DNA of 64,000 bases. Origin: an uncultured bacterium. Its GTDB lineage: Bacteria > Verrucomicrobiota > Lentisphaeria > Victivallales > UBA1829. Where the stretch lies: contig CACZEK010000004.1 in NCBI GenBank assembly GCA_902780135.1, forward strand, positions 71,146-135,145, given 5' to 3'. Below the pieces are notes generated by a model. The model was given only the letters and a program-made list of their open reading frames with translations, ran no database searches and was not told the origin of the DNA. Numbering within the stretch: position 1 is the stretch's first letter; each line of letters opens with the position of its first letter. Below, in pieces: positions 25,246 through 33,715 of the stretch. The translations under genes were made by a program, and so were the position numbers.

Positions 25246-25974
25246 TCAGGCTTTCTTTTTTCCCGGTTTGCGCTTTTTTGCGGCTTTCTCCGCCTCGACC
25301 GCCTCCTTGCGCGGTTCGGGGAACGTCTTTTCGTCCAGGACGCGCTTGTAGTAGAACTTCGCGGTGTAGAGCGCGGCGGCGGGGTTGTGTCCGAGCACGC
25401 GGTCCTTCACGATGAAGGTCGTGACGGGCGCTTTGCTGTGCCGCGTGAAGATCGCGTCGTGTCCGACGCAGAGCCCGACCAGCACGTTGAGCTCGGCGCC
25501 CCACTCGTTGAGGATCTGCGCCTGAAGCGCGGGATTGCAGCAGGACTCGTTGCAGCCGGGGCAGACTTTCAGGCCGTCGGGCAGGCCGATGTCGCACTTG
25601 TCCACGCCGCCGACCTTGCAGATCACGGTCTTCGTCTCGATCCCGGCGGTCCGCACGATCTGGGCGTAGAGCGAGGCTTCGTCGAGCAGCCCGATGCAGC
25701 TGGCGATGCCGAGCTTCTTCACGCCGAGCTTCTTCGCGAAGCGGATCGTCTCCTCCAGGCGGGTCAGGCGTCCGTAGTATTCGCCCTCGATCTCGGCGGC
25801 GGCGCGCGCGATGCGTCCGTCGACCGAATTCGAGCTGTAAAGCTTTTTCGTCTGCTCGACGGCGCCCTTGTACTGTTCCGTCAGGCAGAACGACGGGTAC
25901 TGTTTGTCCTTGCGGTAGCAGTTCCGCACGGAGCATTCCGAACAGCTGAGGTTGCAGGGTTTCGTTTTGGGCAT
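25246..25974 (-). CDS. DUF1847 cysteine-rich protein
   Basis: 242 residues. It opens with closely spaced cysteines (CNLSCSECSVRNC, then PSFC), has KLGIASCIGLLDEA and TVICKVGGVDKCD, and a second cluster CPGCNESCCNP; then LVGLCVGHDAIF. This pattern is the DUF1847 family, thought to bind metal, function unknown. The C-terminus is a Lys-rich tail. It starts 51 bp after the ABC ATPase and is the last gene of that operon, so it may process or sense what the transporter brings in. Confidence 0.85.
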   Translation of the reverse strand: MPKTKPCNLSCSECSVRNCYRKDKQYPSFCLTEQYKGAVEQTKKLYSSNSVDGRIARAAAEIEGEYYGRLTRLEETIRFAKKLGVKKLGIASCIGLLDEASLYAQIVRTAGIETKTVICKVGGVDKCDIGLPDGLKVCPGCNESCCNPALQAQILNEWGAELNVLVGLCVGHDAIFTRHSKAPVTTFIVKDRVLGHNPAAALYTAKFYYKRVLDEKTFPEPRKEAVEAEKAAKKRKPGKKKA

Positions 25975-26025
25975 GATCTTGTTTCCTTGTCGAATTGCAT
26001 TGGTTTGAACGGCCCGGTCCGGGCG

Positions 26026-26829
26026 TCAGATGCCGTTCCCGGAGAGGAACGTCTGTCTCGAGTTCAGTTTTTCGTTCATGTCGGAGCGGTAGATCTCCAT
26101 GATCCTTCGCTGGAGCGAGATGACGGATTCGTTTTCGAAGAGTTTTTCCCTGGGGAGCTGGCGGGAAACGGGGTTCCGTTCCAGCGCGATCACGCGTCCG
26201 GGCGAGCTGCCGAGTACGGCGATCTCCGTGCCGAGGTAAAGCGCCTCGTCCACGTCGTGCGTGACGAACACCACGGTCCGGGCTCCGCGCGAATCCCGGT
26301 GAAGCTCGCGGACCAGGTCCTGAAGCATCGCCCGGTTCACGGGGTCGAGCGCGCCGAACGGTTCGTCCATGAGCAGGACCTTGCTCGGCGTGGCGATGGC
26401 GCGTGCGATGGCGGCGCGCTGGCGCATGCCGCCGGAGAGCGCCGCCGGGTACTGGTTGAACACGCCGCCCAGCCCGACCATTTCCAGGTACGATTCCGCG
26501 AGGTTGCGGATCTCCGCCTTGCTCTTCCGCGGATAGGACGCCGCGAGCGCGAGCATCAGGTTCTTCCCGGTGGTCATCCACGGGAAAAGCGAGTAGTCCT
26601 GAAACACCACGGAGCACGCCGATTCCGGGCCGTCGACCGCCCTGCCGTCCACAACGACGCTTCCGGCGGTCGGCTTCAGCAGCCCGGCGAACGTCCGCAG
26701 CAGCGTGGACTTGCCGCATCCGGACTGCCCGAGCAGGCAGAGGAACGCGCCGTCGGGGACGCTGAGGTCGATCCGGTCGAGAATTGTCTTGTTCTGGAAC
26801 GCGACGGTCAGATTTCTGCATTCGATCAT
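26026..26829 (-). CDS. ABC transporter ATP-binding protein (nitrate/sulfonate/taurine class)
   Basis: 267 residues with Walker A GQSGCGKST, Q-loop FQDYSLFPWM, signature LSGGMRQR, Walker B VLLMDEPFGALD and H-loop FVTHDVDEA. This is the SsuB/TauB/NrtD type. The start ATG overlaps the permease stop by 4 bp (ATGA) with GGGAGG upstream. Energises the importer of 26826-28791. Substrate not determinable; family members move sulfonates, nitrate, bicarbonate, thiamine precursors. Confidence 0.93.
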   Translation of the reverse strand: MIECRNLTVAFQNKTILDRIDLSVPDGAFLCLLGQSGCGKSTLLRTFAGLLKPTAGSVVVDGRAVDGPESACSVVFQDYSLFPWMTTGKNLMLALAASYPRKSKAEIRNLAESYLEMVGLGGVFNQYPAALSGGMRQRAAIARAIATPSKVLLMDEPFGALDPVNRAMLQDLVRELHRDSRGARTVVFVTHDVDEALYLGTEIAVLGSSPGRVIALERNPVSRQLPREKLFENESVISLQRRIMEIYRSDMNEKLNSRQTFLSGNGI

Positions 26830-27716
26830 TGTCCGGCCTCCCTGTAGCGAAGAAGATAGCGTTCGATCCGCTTGAAGACCGCCGTGATCGCGGTGATCAC
26901 GAGCCCGATGAAGATGATCCCGACGATCACCTTGCCGTAGTCGGCGAAATCCGAGAAGTTCTTCACGTACCAGCCGAGCCCTTCGGTCGCGCCGATGAGC
27001 TCGGCGGCGGTCAGGAGCAGGAAGCTGAAGATCAGCCCGAGCGACGCCCCGGTCAGGATCGACGGCATCGCGCCCGGCAGGAGCACGCGGAACACGAACG
27101 TGCGGCGTTTCAGGTGGAGCATCCGGGCGGAATCCAGCATCGTTTCCGGGATGTTCACCACGCCCGCGATCGTGCTGACGAAGACCGGCCAGAACGCCCC
27201 GGACCAGATGATGAAGATCGACGCCGCGCTGAAACTCGGCAGCAGGGCGATCGCGTACGGGATGTAGACGATCGGCGGGATCGCGCTCAGCACCTTGCTG
27301 AACGGCTCGAAGGCGTTGCGGAGGCGTTCGGAGCCGCCGACCAGCAGTCCGCCGGGGATGGCGGTCGCGAGCGCCAGCGCATACGCCGTGCCGAGCAGGT
27401 AGAGAGAGGAAAACATGCCGCTCACCATCTCCTTCAGCTCGCTGAAGAAGAGCCGGATGACCTCGTTTGGCGTCGGGAAGAGCACCGGGTCGAGGAGGCG
27501 GAAGTTGGACGCCGCGGCCTGCCAGACGAGCAGGAAGACCGTCAGCACTGCCGTCACGTCCAGGATGGCGGTGCGCCGTCCCCTGCTCCAGACGAACAGG
27601 AGCCGGACCAGCCCGGCGGCGGGGATCAGGACTCCCGCCGCGGCGGCGTACCAGTCGTGCCGGTACAGCGCCGCGGCTTCGAGGAGCAGGATCGTGATTG
27701 CGAGCAGCGTTTTCAA
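26826..27716 (-). CDS. ABC transporter permease (SsuC/TauC class)
   Basis: 296 residues, about seven membrane helices, two of them in an N-terminal extension. The ATPase-coupling EAA-like loop is visible (SARMLHLKRRTFVFRVLLPGAMPSILTG; part quoted). The only sensible start is TTG 27716 (LKTLLAITIL). It forms the membrane channel with the ATPase at 26026 and the binding protein at 27772. Confidence 0.9.
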   Translation of the reverse strand: MKTLLAITILLLEAAALYRHDWYAAAAGVLIPAAGLVRLLFVWSRGRRTAILDVTAVLTVFLLVWQAAASNFRLLDPVLFPTPNEVIRLFFSELKEMVSGMFSSLYLLGTAYALALATAIPGGLLVGGSERLRNAFEPFSKVLSAIPPIVYIPYAIALLPSFSAASIFIIWSGAFWPVFVSTIAGVVNIPETMLDSARMLHLKRRTFVFRVLLPGAMPSILTGASLGLIFSFLLLTAAELIGATEGLGWYVKNFSDFADYGKVIVGIIFIGLVITAITAVFKRIERYLLRYREAGQ

Positions 27717-27771
27717 GGTTCGGCCTGCGGGGGTTGAACGGGGAAGAGTGCTGATGCTGAAAATACGTTCC

Positions 27772-28791
27772 TCAGTTGTTCGCCTTGAAGAAGGCGTCCA
27801 TTTCTTTGAAAATGGGGTCGTCGGGGTAGCGTTTCAGGACTTCGTCGAGCGCTTCGCGGTAGATGGTCGTGTCGATGTGCTTGTTGATGTCCTCGTCCGT
27901 CTTCGGGAGGTAGTTGATCTCCTTCATCGTGTTCCAGAAGTCGAGCGTGCCTTTCTTCAGCGGGTCCGGGTTGGACTCGAAGGTCTTGTTCGTGTAGGTG
28001 TCCGCCTTGATCAGGTCCTCGTCCAGCTTCAGCGCCTTCGCGAAGATCTTCACGGTCTCCTCCGGGTTCTCGCGGTAGAACTTGTACGCGCGGATCTCGG
28101 CGATGAGGTAACGGCGGTAGACGTCGCGCTTCTCCTTCACGTCGGGCGTGTTGGCGATCAGGCGGCAGCAGGTGTAGCCCGGCTGGAAGTCGGCGATGTA
28201 GTTGGAGACGATCAGCCCGTATTTCTGCTTTGCGAGGGAGAAGTGCGGACTGAAGACGATGCCCGCGTCCACCGCGCCCTTGCGGACGGCTTCCACCACG
28301 GCGCTCTGCCCGCCGAACTCGACGATCTCCAGGTCCTTGTACGGGTCGATGCCCGCCTTCTTCAGGGCGCCGCGGAAGATGACGTCGCCTGTGGAGAGCT
28401 TGCCGAGTCCGACCTTCTTTCCCTTGAAATTGGAAAGGTCCTTGAACTTGTCGGCGTTTTCCGGCTTGACGATGATCGCCTGTCCGCCGATCATCATGCC
28501 GCCGAAGATCGTGAAGTCGGTCCCCTGCGCGATGAAGAGCAGCGGAGCCGCCGTGCCGAACGTCCCGACGTCGAGCTTCTTTGCTTTCACGGCGGAGCAG
28601 CCCTCGGCGGTCGTGGCGAACTGGAACATGCTCGCGTCGATGCCCTCTTCCGCGAAGTAGCCTTTTTCCTTCGCGATGAAGTGCAGGCCGTGCGCGGGTT
28701 CGGCGAGGTAGCCCACGCGGACTTTGTCCGCGCCGGACGCGACGGCGCATCCGGCGGCGAGTATGGAGAAGAGAAGGTGTCTGATGTTCAT
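27772..28791 (-). CDS. ABC transporter substrate-binding protein (NMT1/SsuA-like)
   Basis: 339 residues. Signal peptide MNIRHLLFSILAAGC; the AAGC may be a weak lipobox. The mature part has the type II periplasmic-binding fold with KVRVGYLAEPAHGLHFIAKEKGYF, LDVGTFGTAAPLLFIAQG and FKGKKVGLGKLSTGDVIFRGAL, as in nitrate/sulfonate/thiamine-precursor (NMT1) binders. Good AAGGAA before ATG. First gene of a four-gene operon: SBP, permease, ATPase, DUF1847. Confidence 0.9.
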   Translation of the reverse strand: MNIRHLLFSILAAGCAVASGADKVRVGYLAEPAHGLHFIAKEKGYFAEEGIDASMFQFATTAEGCSAVKAKKLDVGTFGTAAPLLFIAQGTDFTIFGGMMIGGQAIIVKPENADKFKDLSNFKGKKVGLGKLSTGDVIFRGALKKAGIDPYKDLEIVEFGGQSAVVEAVRKGAVDAGIVFSPHFSLAKQKYGLIVSNYIADFQPGYTCCRLIANTPDVKEKRDVYRRYLIAEIRAYKFYRENPEETVKIFAKALKLDEDLIKADTYTNKTFESNPDPLKKGTLDFWNTMKEINYLPKTDEDINKHIDTTIYREALDEVLKRYPDDPIFKEMDAFFKANN

Positions 28792-28826
28792 ATTGGGGGG
28801 TTCCTTTCTTGTTTTCGTGTTGAAGA

Positions 28827-30536
28827 TCAGTCTTCGTCGTGGGTCGGTCCGGGGATGCCGGTCGTGTCGGGCGCGGGGTTTTCTTCGGGCTCGACGACTT
28901 CGGGCCCGCCGGTCTTGTCGTCCTCGAAATCGTCGTCGCTGTCAAGAAGCAGCTGCTGGAATCCGAGGTTGGTGACCGGGTGTTCCGCCGCGGCGGAGAC
29001 TTTGCCGACGACCTTGGAAACATCGTTTTTGATGGCTTCCGGGGCGGAGTCGAACGGGCCGGAGAGCTGGGCGCGGGCGATCAGGACGAGCTCGGAGGTG
29101 CGGGTCGTCTCGGTTTCGCTGGAGAACGCCCAGCCGAGGACGGGGATGTCCTTCAGGAACGGGATGCCGGAGACGCTGCGGATCATGTTGGTCCGCTTGA
29201 TGCCGCCGATCACGAAATCCTTTCCTTCGTTTCCGATCTGGATTTCCGTTTCGAACGAGGAATTGTTCAGGCGCGGGGAGCCGTCGCTGTTCCAGCCGAG
29301 CAGGCTCGTGCCGGAGACTTTGACCGGCAAGATGGATGCCTTTCCGGTGACGACGGGCGTCACGTCCAGTTCGAACCGGAAGCCGTTGGCGGCCTTGGTG
29401 GTCTGGGCGTTGCCGTGGTGAACGTCAAGATTCGCTTCGCCGGGCAGTTTGTCGTGGTTGTCGGGGATCTTGTCGTTGAGCTTGGTGTCCGGGATGGGGG
29501 TCTGTTCCTCGTAGAAGAGGCCGGTCCCGACCGAGACGGTCGACTGGCGGCGGTTCTTCGCCACGATCACGCCTTCGGTCACGACTTTCGCCCGTCCGGT
29601 GGAGGTCAGGAAATCGAAGTATTCCGAGTTCCACTTCGGGTTGAAGTTGAAGAAGTCGGTGCGGCTGGAGTGGGAGCCGTCGATCCCGCCCGCGAACGTG
29701 CTCGCCCAGTTGTTGCGGTAGCGTCCGCCGGCGGAGAAGAAGTCCACGCCGTCGTTGTTCTTCCAGCTCTGGAAGTCCACGCCGAGCTTGTCGTCGTTTT
29801 CCGTGCTGATCTCGACGAGCTGGTATTCGAGGCGGATCTCGGGCATCGGACGGTCGTACTGCTCCAGCTGTTCCCGGATGGCGGCGATGCTCCAGTGCGG
29901 AGCCGCGATGAACAGCGCGTTCAGTCCGCCGTCCACCGTGAGCGCGTCCGTGCCGCCGGTGAACTCGATCGTGTCGCCGCGCGCGGCGGCGCCGACGTTC
30001 AGCAGCATTTCCTTCAGGTTCGCCGCGGCGTTCACCTTCGGGAAGTAGATGTATTTCGGGCGGCCGCTGGAGTACCCGAGCCCGGGCTGGTCCAGCCGTT
30101 CGATGATCTCGTCGATGCTTTCGCCGTTTCCGGTCTTCTCGAAGCGGTAGTCCTCGGCGGAGACCAGCAGGACGCCGCGTCCGTCGTTGTACTTCACCGC
30201 GTCCACCTGGACCGGGTTGCCGCCGACCTTCGTGCCCTGCACCACGCTCAGCAGATAGCCGCGGATCGCGTACGGTTCGGCGTGCTTCAGTTCGTAGAGC
30301 TTCGTGATGACGAGCGGGTCGGTGTTGGTCCGGACGAACCGGATCGCCTGCTCCGAATCCTTCACGTCCACGCGCAGCTGCGTCTGGACCGTGGTGCTGC
30401 CGTATCCCGCGCTCGGGATGTTGGCTTTCGCCTTGACGCTGCCGGGGATCTGATGCGGGATGAGGTCGATATCTTCAGCGAACGCGGGGACGGACGCCGC
30501 CGCGAGGATCGCGAGAAAAGTCTTGATGTTGTTCAT
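28827..30536 (-). CDS. Secretin-domain protein, first of a tandem pair (downstream)
   Basis: 569 residues with signal peptide (ending PAFA-ED). Residues ~60-220 form N1-like modules (VITKLYELKHAEPYAIRGYL; IDEIIERLDQPG). The C-terminal part carries the secretin signature VSGIPFLKDIPVLGWAF then ELVLIARAQL. An acidic tail (DSDDDFEDDKTGG) follows. Family: outer-membrane gates of type II/III secretion and type IV pili, but some short relatives do other jobs. ATG 30536 has AAAGGAAC at 7 bp. It is 20 bp behind its paralogue (30557-32032). No secretion ATPase or pseudopilin lies in the window. Confidence 0.8.
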   Translation of the reverse strand: MNNIKTFLAILAAASVPAFAEDIDLIPHQIPGSVKAKANIPSAGYGSTTVQTQLRVDVKDSEQAIRFVRTNTDPLVITKLYELKHAEPYAIRGYLLSVVQGTKVGGNPVQVDAVKYNDGRGVLLVSAEDYRFEKTGNGESIDEIIERLDQPGLGYSSGRPKYIYFPKVNAAANLKEMLLNVGAAARGDTIEFTGGTDALTVDGGLNALFIAAPHWSIAAIREQLEQYDRPMPEIRLEYQLVEISTENDDKLGVDFQSWKNNDGVDFFSAGGRYRNNWASTFAGGIDGSHSSRTDFFNFNPKWNSEYFDFLTSTGRAKVVTEGVIVAKNRRQSTVSVGTGLFYEEQTPIPDTKLNDKIPDNHDKLPGEANLDVHHGNAQTTKAANGFRFELDVTPVVTGKASILPVKVSGTSLLGWNSDGSPRLNNSSFETEIQIGNEGKDFVIGGIKRTNMIRSVSGIPFLKDIPVLGWAFSSETETTRTSELVLIARAQLSGPFDSAPEAIKNDVSKVVGKVSAAAEHPVTNLGFQQLLLDSDDDFEDDKTGGPEVVEPEENPAPDTTGIPGPTHDED

Positions 30537-30556
30537 GGCTCGTGTTCCTTTCATGG

Positions 30557-32032
30557 TCAGAGGTTGGACGCGACTTCATGGCTGACCGGGACGGGCGTTT
30601 CGCCGTTCGGATGCACCAGGTTCGCCTCGCCGGTCACGATGATATAAGTCTTCTCCTTGATGGTGGTCGTGGTGCCGAAGAGGTATTTCAGCACGGGAAT
30701 CTTCACGAGGAGCGGGATGCCGACCGTCTGCTCCACGTCCTGTTCGCGGACGTATGTGGCGAGCAGCTTTTCGGTCTTGAACCCGAGCGTGAGTTCGCCG
30801 GAGACGTTGCTCGTGTTGCCGAGCTCGTCGCCGCGGTTGCTGCGTTCGGTCACGGTCTCGGACAGCAGCTTGTAGGCGAAGACCACGCCGCCGTTGTCCG
30901 CCGCGTAGAATTCCTGCGAGGACGGGATCTCGCCGTTCGGGGCGGTCTCCTCCTGCGACGCGCCGAAGCAGATCACCGGGTTGATGACCGAGAGCGTCAG
31001 TTTGCTGTCCGCGCCCTTCACGATGTGCGTACGGTCGTCGGAATCCTTGCTGATGTTCTCGTAGCCGGGCGTGAGCGTGGCGGTGTAGACCTTCGGCAGA
31101 TGCGCGTTCAGCGCGGCCACGTCGTAGACCGGCGTGTTCACGAACGTGAGGTCGGCGTGCGCCGCCAGCTTCGCGTTGCCGGACTGCTGGAGCACGCGGA
31201 CGAAGCTCAGGTCGAACTGCGGAGCCGTGAAGAACGCCCCGTAGCCCCAGGAGTTGGTGAAGTGCTTCGTGAGGTCGGCGAGTTTCGCCGCGCCGCTCAC
31301 AAGCTTGACCACGGATTCGGTGGAGAACACCTTGCCCGCGCTGTATCCGGCGGAGAAGATGTCCAGTCCGGGGCCGTTTTTCCACGCGAGGTAGTCCAGG
31401 CCGATGTCGCGCAGGTCGCTTTCGCGGACCTCGTAGTAGTTGAGGCGCAGATTGACCTGCGGCACGGGGCGGTCGAGGTACTTGACCCACGCGAGCGTCG
31501 CCAGCGCGGCCTGCTCGTCGTCCTTCCAGTAGATCGTGTTCGTGTCCTTGTTCAGGTACGCGCGGCCCTCGGGCGTATTGATCGTGCCTTCGTTGATGAG
31601 GCGCACGATGTCGTCCGCCGCGCGGTAGTTCGGCACGTAGGTGATCCGCGTGATCCCGGTGCCCTTGATGACGGAGCCGTTTTCTTCCTTGCCCGGACGG
31701 TCCAGGCCGGCGATCAGGTCGTCCACGTACGGGATGAAGTCCTCGCCGGTCGAGACGATGAACATCTGCCGTTTTTCCGAGGGATAGTTCACGCGGTCGA
31801 CTTTGGATGCCGCGCTGTAGCGTTTGACCGCCGCCTCGACGAACGGACGGATGTCGGTCGCCTTGACGTGCTTGAGCTCGTACAGCTTGCTGACGATGTT
31901 GACCTGGCCGTCGTCCTGCAGGAGACGGATGGTCCGGATCTCCTGATCTTCCGGCGTTTGTCCGTGCAGGAGCGGCGCGCCCGCGATGCCTGCCGTCAGG
32001 AGGGCGGCGAGAATATGTTTTCTGTTGTTCAT
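30557..32032 (-). CDS. Secretin-domain protein, second of a tandem pair (upstream)
   Basis: 491 residues, signal peptide ending LLHGQ-TP. It shares with its neighbour the KLYELKH N-domain start, a YVDDLIAGLDRPG segment, a DIGLDYLAWKNGPGLDIFSAG block like DKLGVDFQSWKNNDGVDFFSAG, and the C-terminal secretin motif TVGIPLLVKIPVLKYLF. The pair must come from duplication. Start ATG 32032 with AAGGAAAC upstream; the longer frame to 32323 covers the 5' leader. Transcribed from the promoter at 32295-32323. Confidence 0.78.
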   Translation of the reverse strand: MNNRKHILAALLTAGIAGAPLLHGQTPEDQEIRTIRLLQDDGQVNIVSKLYELKHVKATDIRPFVEAAVKRYSAASKVDRVNYPSEKRQMFIVSTGEDFIPYVDDLIAGLDRPGKEENGSVIKGTGITRITYVPNYRAADDIVRLINEGTINTPEGRAYLNKDTNTIYWKDDEQAALATLAWVKYLDRPVPQVNLRLNYYEVRESDLRDIGLDYLAWKNGPGLDIFSAGYSAGKVFSTESVVKLVSGAAKLADLTKHFTNSWGYGAFFTAPQFDLSFVRVLQQSGNAKLAAHADLTFVNTPVYDVAALNAHLPKVYTATLTPGYENISKDSDDRTHIVKGADSKLTLSVINPVICFGASQEETAPNGEIPSSQEFYAADNGGVVFAYKLLSETVTERSNRGDELGNTSNVSGELTLGFKTEKLLATYVREQDVEQTVGIPLLVKIPVLKYLFGTTTTIKEKTYIIVTGEANLVHPNGETPVPVSHEVASNL

Positions 32033-32294
32033 GGCTTGTTTCCTTGTGATGTTGTTTTCAGGGGGTGTTGGGGTGGATGGTGCGTTATTCCGCGGCAAAA
32101 CACGTACAACATCGCATTCGGAAGACCATGGACTCATGGAACACGGAGAGACGGGTTCTTTCGGGGAAGGCGGGGGTGGTTCTTGCTTCTTTGATGATTT
32201 CTCCTTGAGCCGGGTGCCCTGTTTATACACTACCTTGTCGGTAATGTATGTTTCAAACAAAAAAACGGAACAGAATTCCGTTCGCGACAAGATT

Positions 32295-32323
32295 AATATA
32301 CCACCGGAAAAACGATTTGTCAA
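32295..32323 (-). promoter_or_regulatory. Promoter of the secretin pair
   Basis: Minus strand TTGACA (32323-32318), 17-bp spacer, TATATT (32300-32295). Start near 32288, leaving a ~255-nt leader before the first gene. Confidence 0.7.
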
Positions 32324-32603
32324 GCCAAATCACAACAAAAATAGTAGATTTTTATGAAAAAATATAATTTTCGCCTCGTTTTTTTGCTTGTCCGAGGGGA
32401 AGGCGGGTATAAGAACTCCCGGCACGGCTTCCCCGATACCTTTTTCCCGCGTACGCGTGCGGATGGCGGGTGTTTTGAACGATGCGGCGGCCGCCCCGTT
32501 TTCGCAGGTGCGCGGACGGACGGCTTCGCTTCATCGGCGTTCAAACCGGGCGGGGCTTTTCCCGCGTAAGCGCGCGAATGTCCCGTTCAAATTGGCGCAG
32601 TCC
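32324..32603. other. Intergenic, nothing recognised
   Basis: AT-rich at the promoter side, then GC-rich sequence up to the hydE stop. Several short open frames read through it, but none has a ribosome site or conserved look. Confidence 0.4.
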
Positions 32604-33713
32604 TCAGCGTGCCGCGCGGGACACAGCCTGCTTCCGCGGAGGGCTTGTTTTCCAGTGGAGGGAATCCCCCCGTTGTCCCCAGCTGATCGTTTCGCCGATG
32701 GCGAGCACGCGCCAGTTCAGGCAGTTCCGGCATTTCGCCGAATTCTCGTCCAGACACGGCTTGTTCTCGTAGAGCTGGTAGCTGCGGCGGTATTCGGTGT
32801 CCGTTACGTTCGGCATGAGCACGTTTGCGCCCGCGAGAAGCCCCTGTTCGCGTCCGCGGTCGTCCAGCGCCTGAAGCGCGGTCGTCGCCGCGATGTTCAC
32901 GTCGTGCAGATACAGCCGCGTCACGGCGATCATTTTCAGCCCGAGCCTGAGCTGTGCGGCGGCATAGGCGTCCGTGAGCTCGATTCCGCGTCCCGTCGGG
33001 GTGTCGGCGTGCGGCAGATACGGCCCCATGCCGATCATGTCCAGGTCCATGGCGTGATAAAACTCAATGTCGTGCGCGAGGTCGTCCAAGGTCTGCCCCG
33101 GCAATCCGGTCATCACCCCGCTTCCGGTCTGGTAGCCGAGGCGTTTCAGCACGCGCAGGCATTCCGCGCGCCGTTCGAAGGAATGGTCCGCGGGATGCAG
33201 TTTCGCGTACAGTTCCGGCACGGAACTCTCGATCCGCAGGAGATAGCGGTGCGCCCCGGCTTCCCGCCAGCGGCGGTAGACTTCCTCCGTCTGTTCTCCC
33301 AGGCTGAGCGTGATCCCGAAGTCGTCGCCGCCGAACTCGCGGATGCGTTTCAGGATGCGTTCGATGTACTCCGTGTGCCGTTCGGATTCGAGCTCGCCGG
33401 ACTGGAGCACCAGCGAACCGTAGTCCTGCTCGAAACACCAGCGCGCCATGCGGACTACGTCGTCCTCGCTCAGCTGATAGCGTTTCACGTTCGGGTTGCT
33501 CCTGCGGATGCCGCAGTAATAGCAGTCCTTCGCGCAGACGTTGCCCATCTCGATGATCCCGCGCATGGAGACGTTTTTGCCGACATAATGGCATTTGAGC
33601 TCGTATGCGGCGGAAAAGAGCTCGTCGGCGTTATCCGTCGCCAGCAGCGACACGATCTCTTCGTGCGACAGGCTGTACGGCGTCCGCATGGCTTTTTCGA
33701 TCCTCGCGTCCAT
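32604..33713 (-). CDS. hydE: [FeFe]-hydrogenase maturase HydE (radical SAM)
   Basis: 369 residues. Radical-SAM cluster motif CAKDCYYCG (Cx3Cx2C) follows RGIIEMGNVC, with RYQLSEDDVV and LQSGE as in HydE. Later LSLGEQTEEVYRRWREAGAHRYLLRIES and PNVTDTEYRRSYQLYENKPC fit the family. HydE helps build the H-cluster of [FeFe] hydrogenase; hydF, hydG and the hydrogenase are not in the window. Start ATG 33713, using GGAGG inside the mnmA end; 2-bp gap, so co-translated. The last ~25 residues ([16 protein letters not shown]) look non-conserved. Confidence 0.88.
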   Translation of the reverse strand: MDARIEKAMRTPYSLSHEEIVSLLATDNADELFSAAYELKCHYVGKNVSMRGIIEMGNVCAKDCYYCGIRRSNPNVKRYQLSEDDVVRMARWCFEQDYGSLVLQSGELESERHTEYIERILKRIREFGGDDFGITLSLGEQTEEVYRRWREAGAHRYLLRIESSVPELYAKLHPADHSFERRAECLRVLKRLGYQTGSGVMTGLPGQTLDDLAHDIEFYHAMDLDMIGMGPYLPHADTPTGRGIELTDAYAAAQLRLGLKMIAVTRLYLHDVNIAATTALQALDDRGREQGLLAGANVLMPNVTDTEYRRSYQLYENKPCLDENSAKCRNCLNWRVLAIGETISWGQRGDSLHWKTSPPRKQAVSRAAR

Positions 33714-33715
33714 GC

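Noticed and set aside
23378..26821. 1147-codon minus frame across fucI and the ABC genes
   Set aside because: Crosses several real genes in other frames; low-complexity Arg/Ala sequence.
32610..32665. Third copy of the dispersed hairpin repeat at the hydE 3' end
   Set aside because: Only CCCTCCACTG-like similarity; the palindromic core and 24-bp identity are missing.
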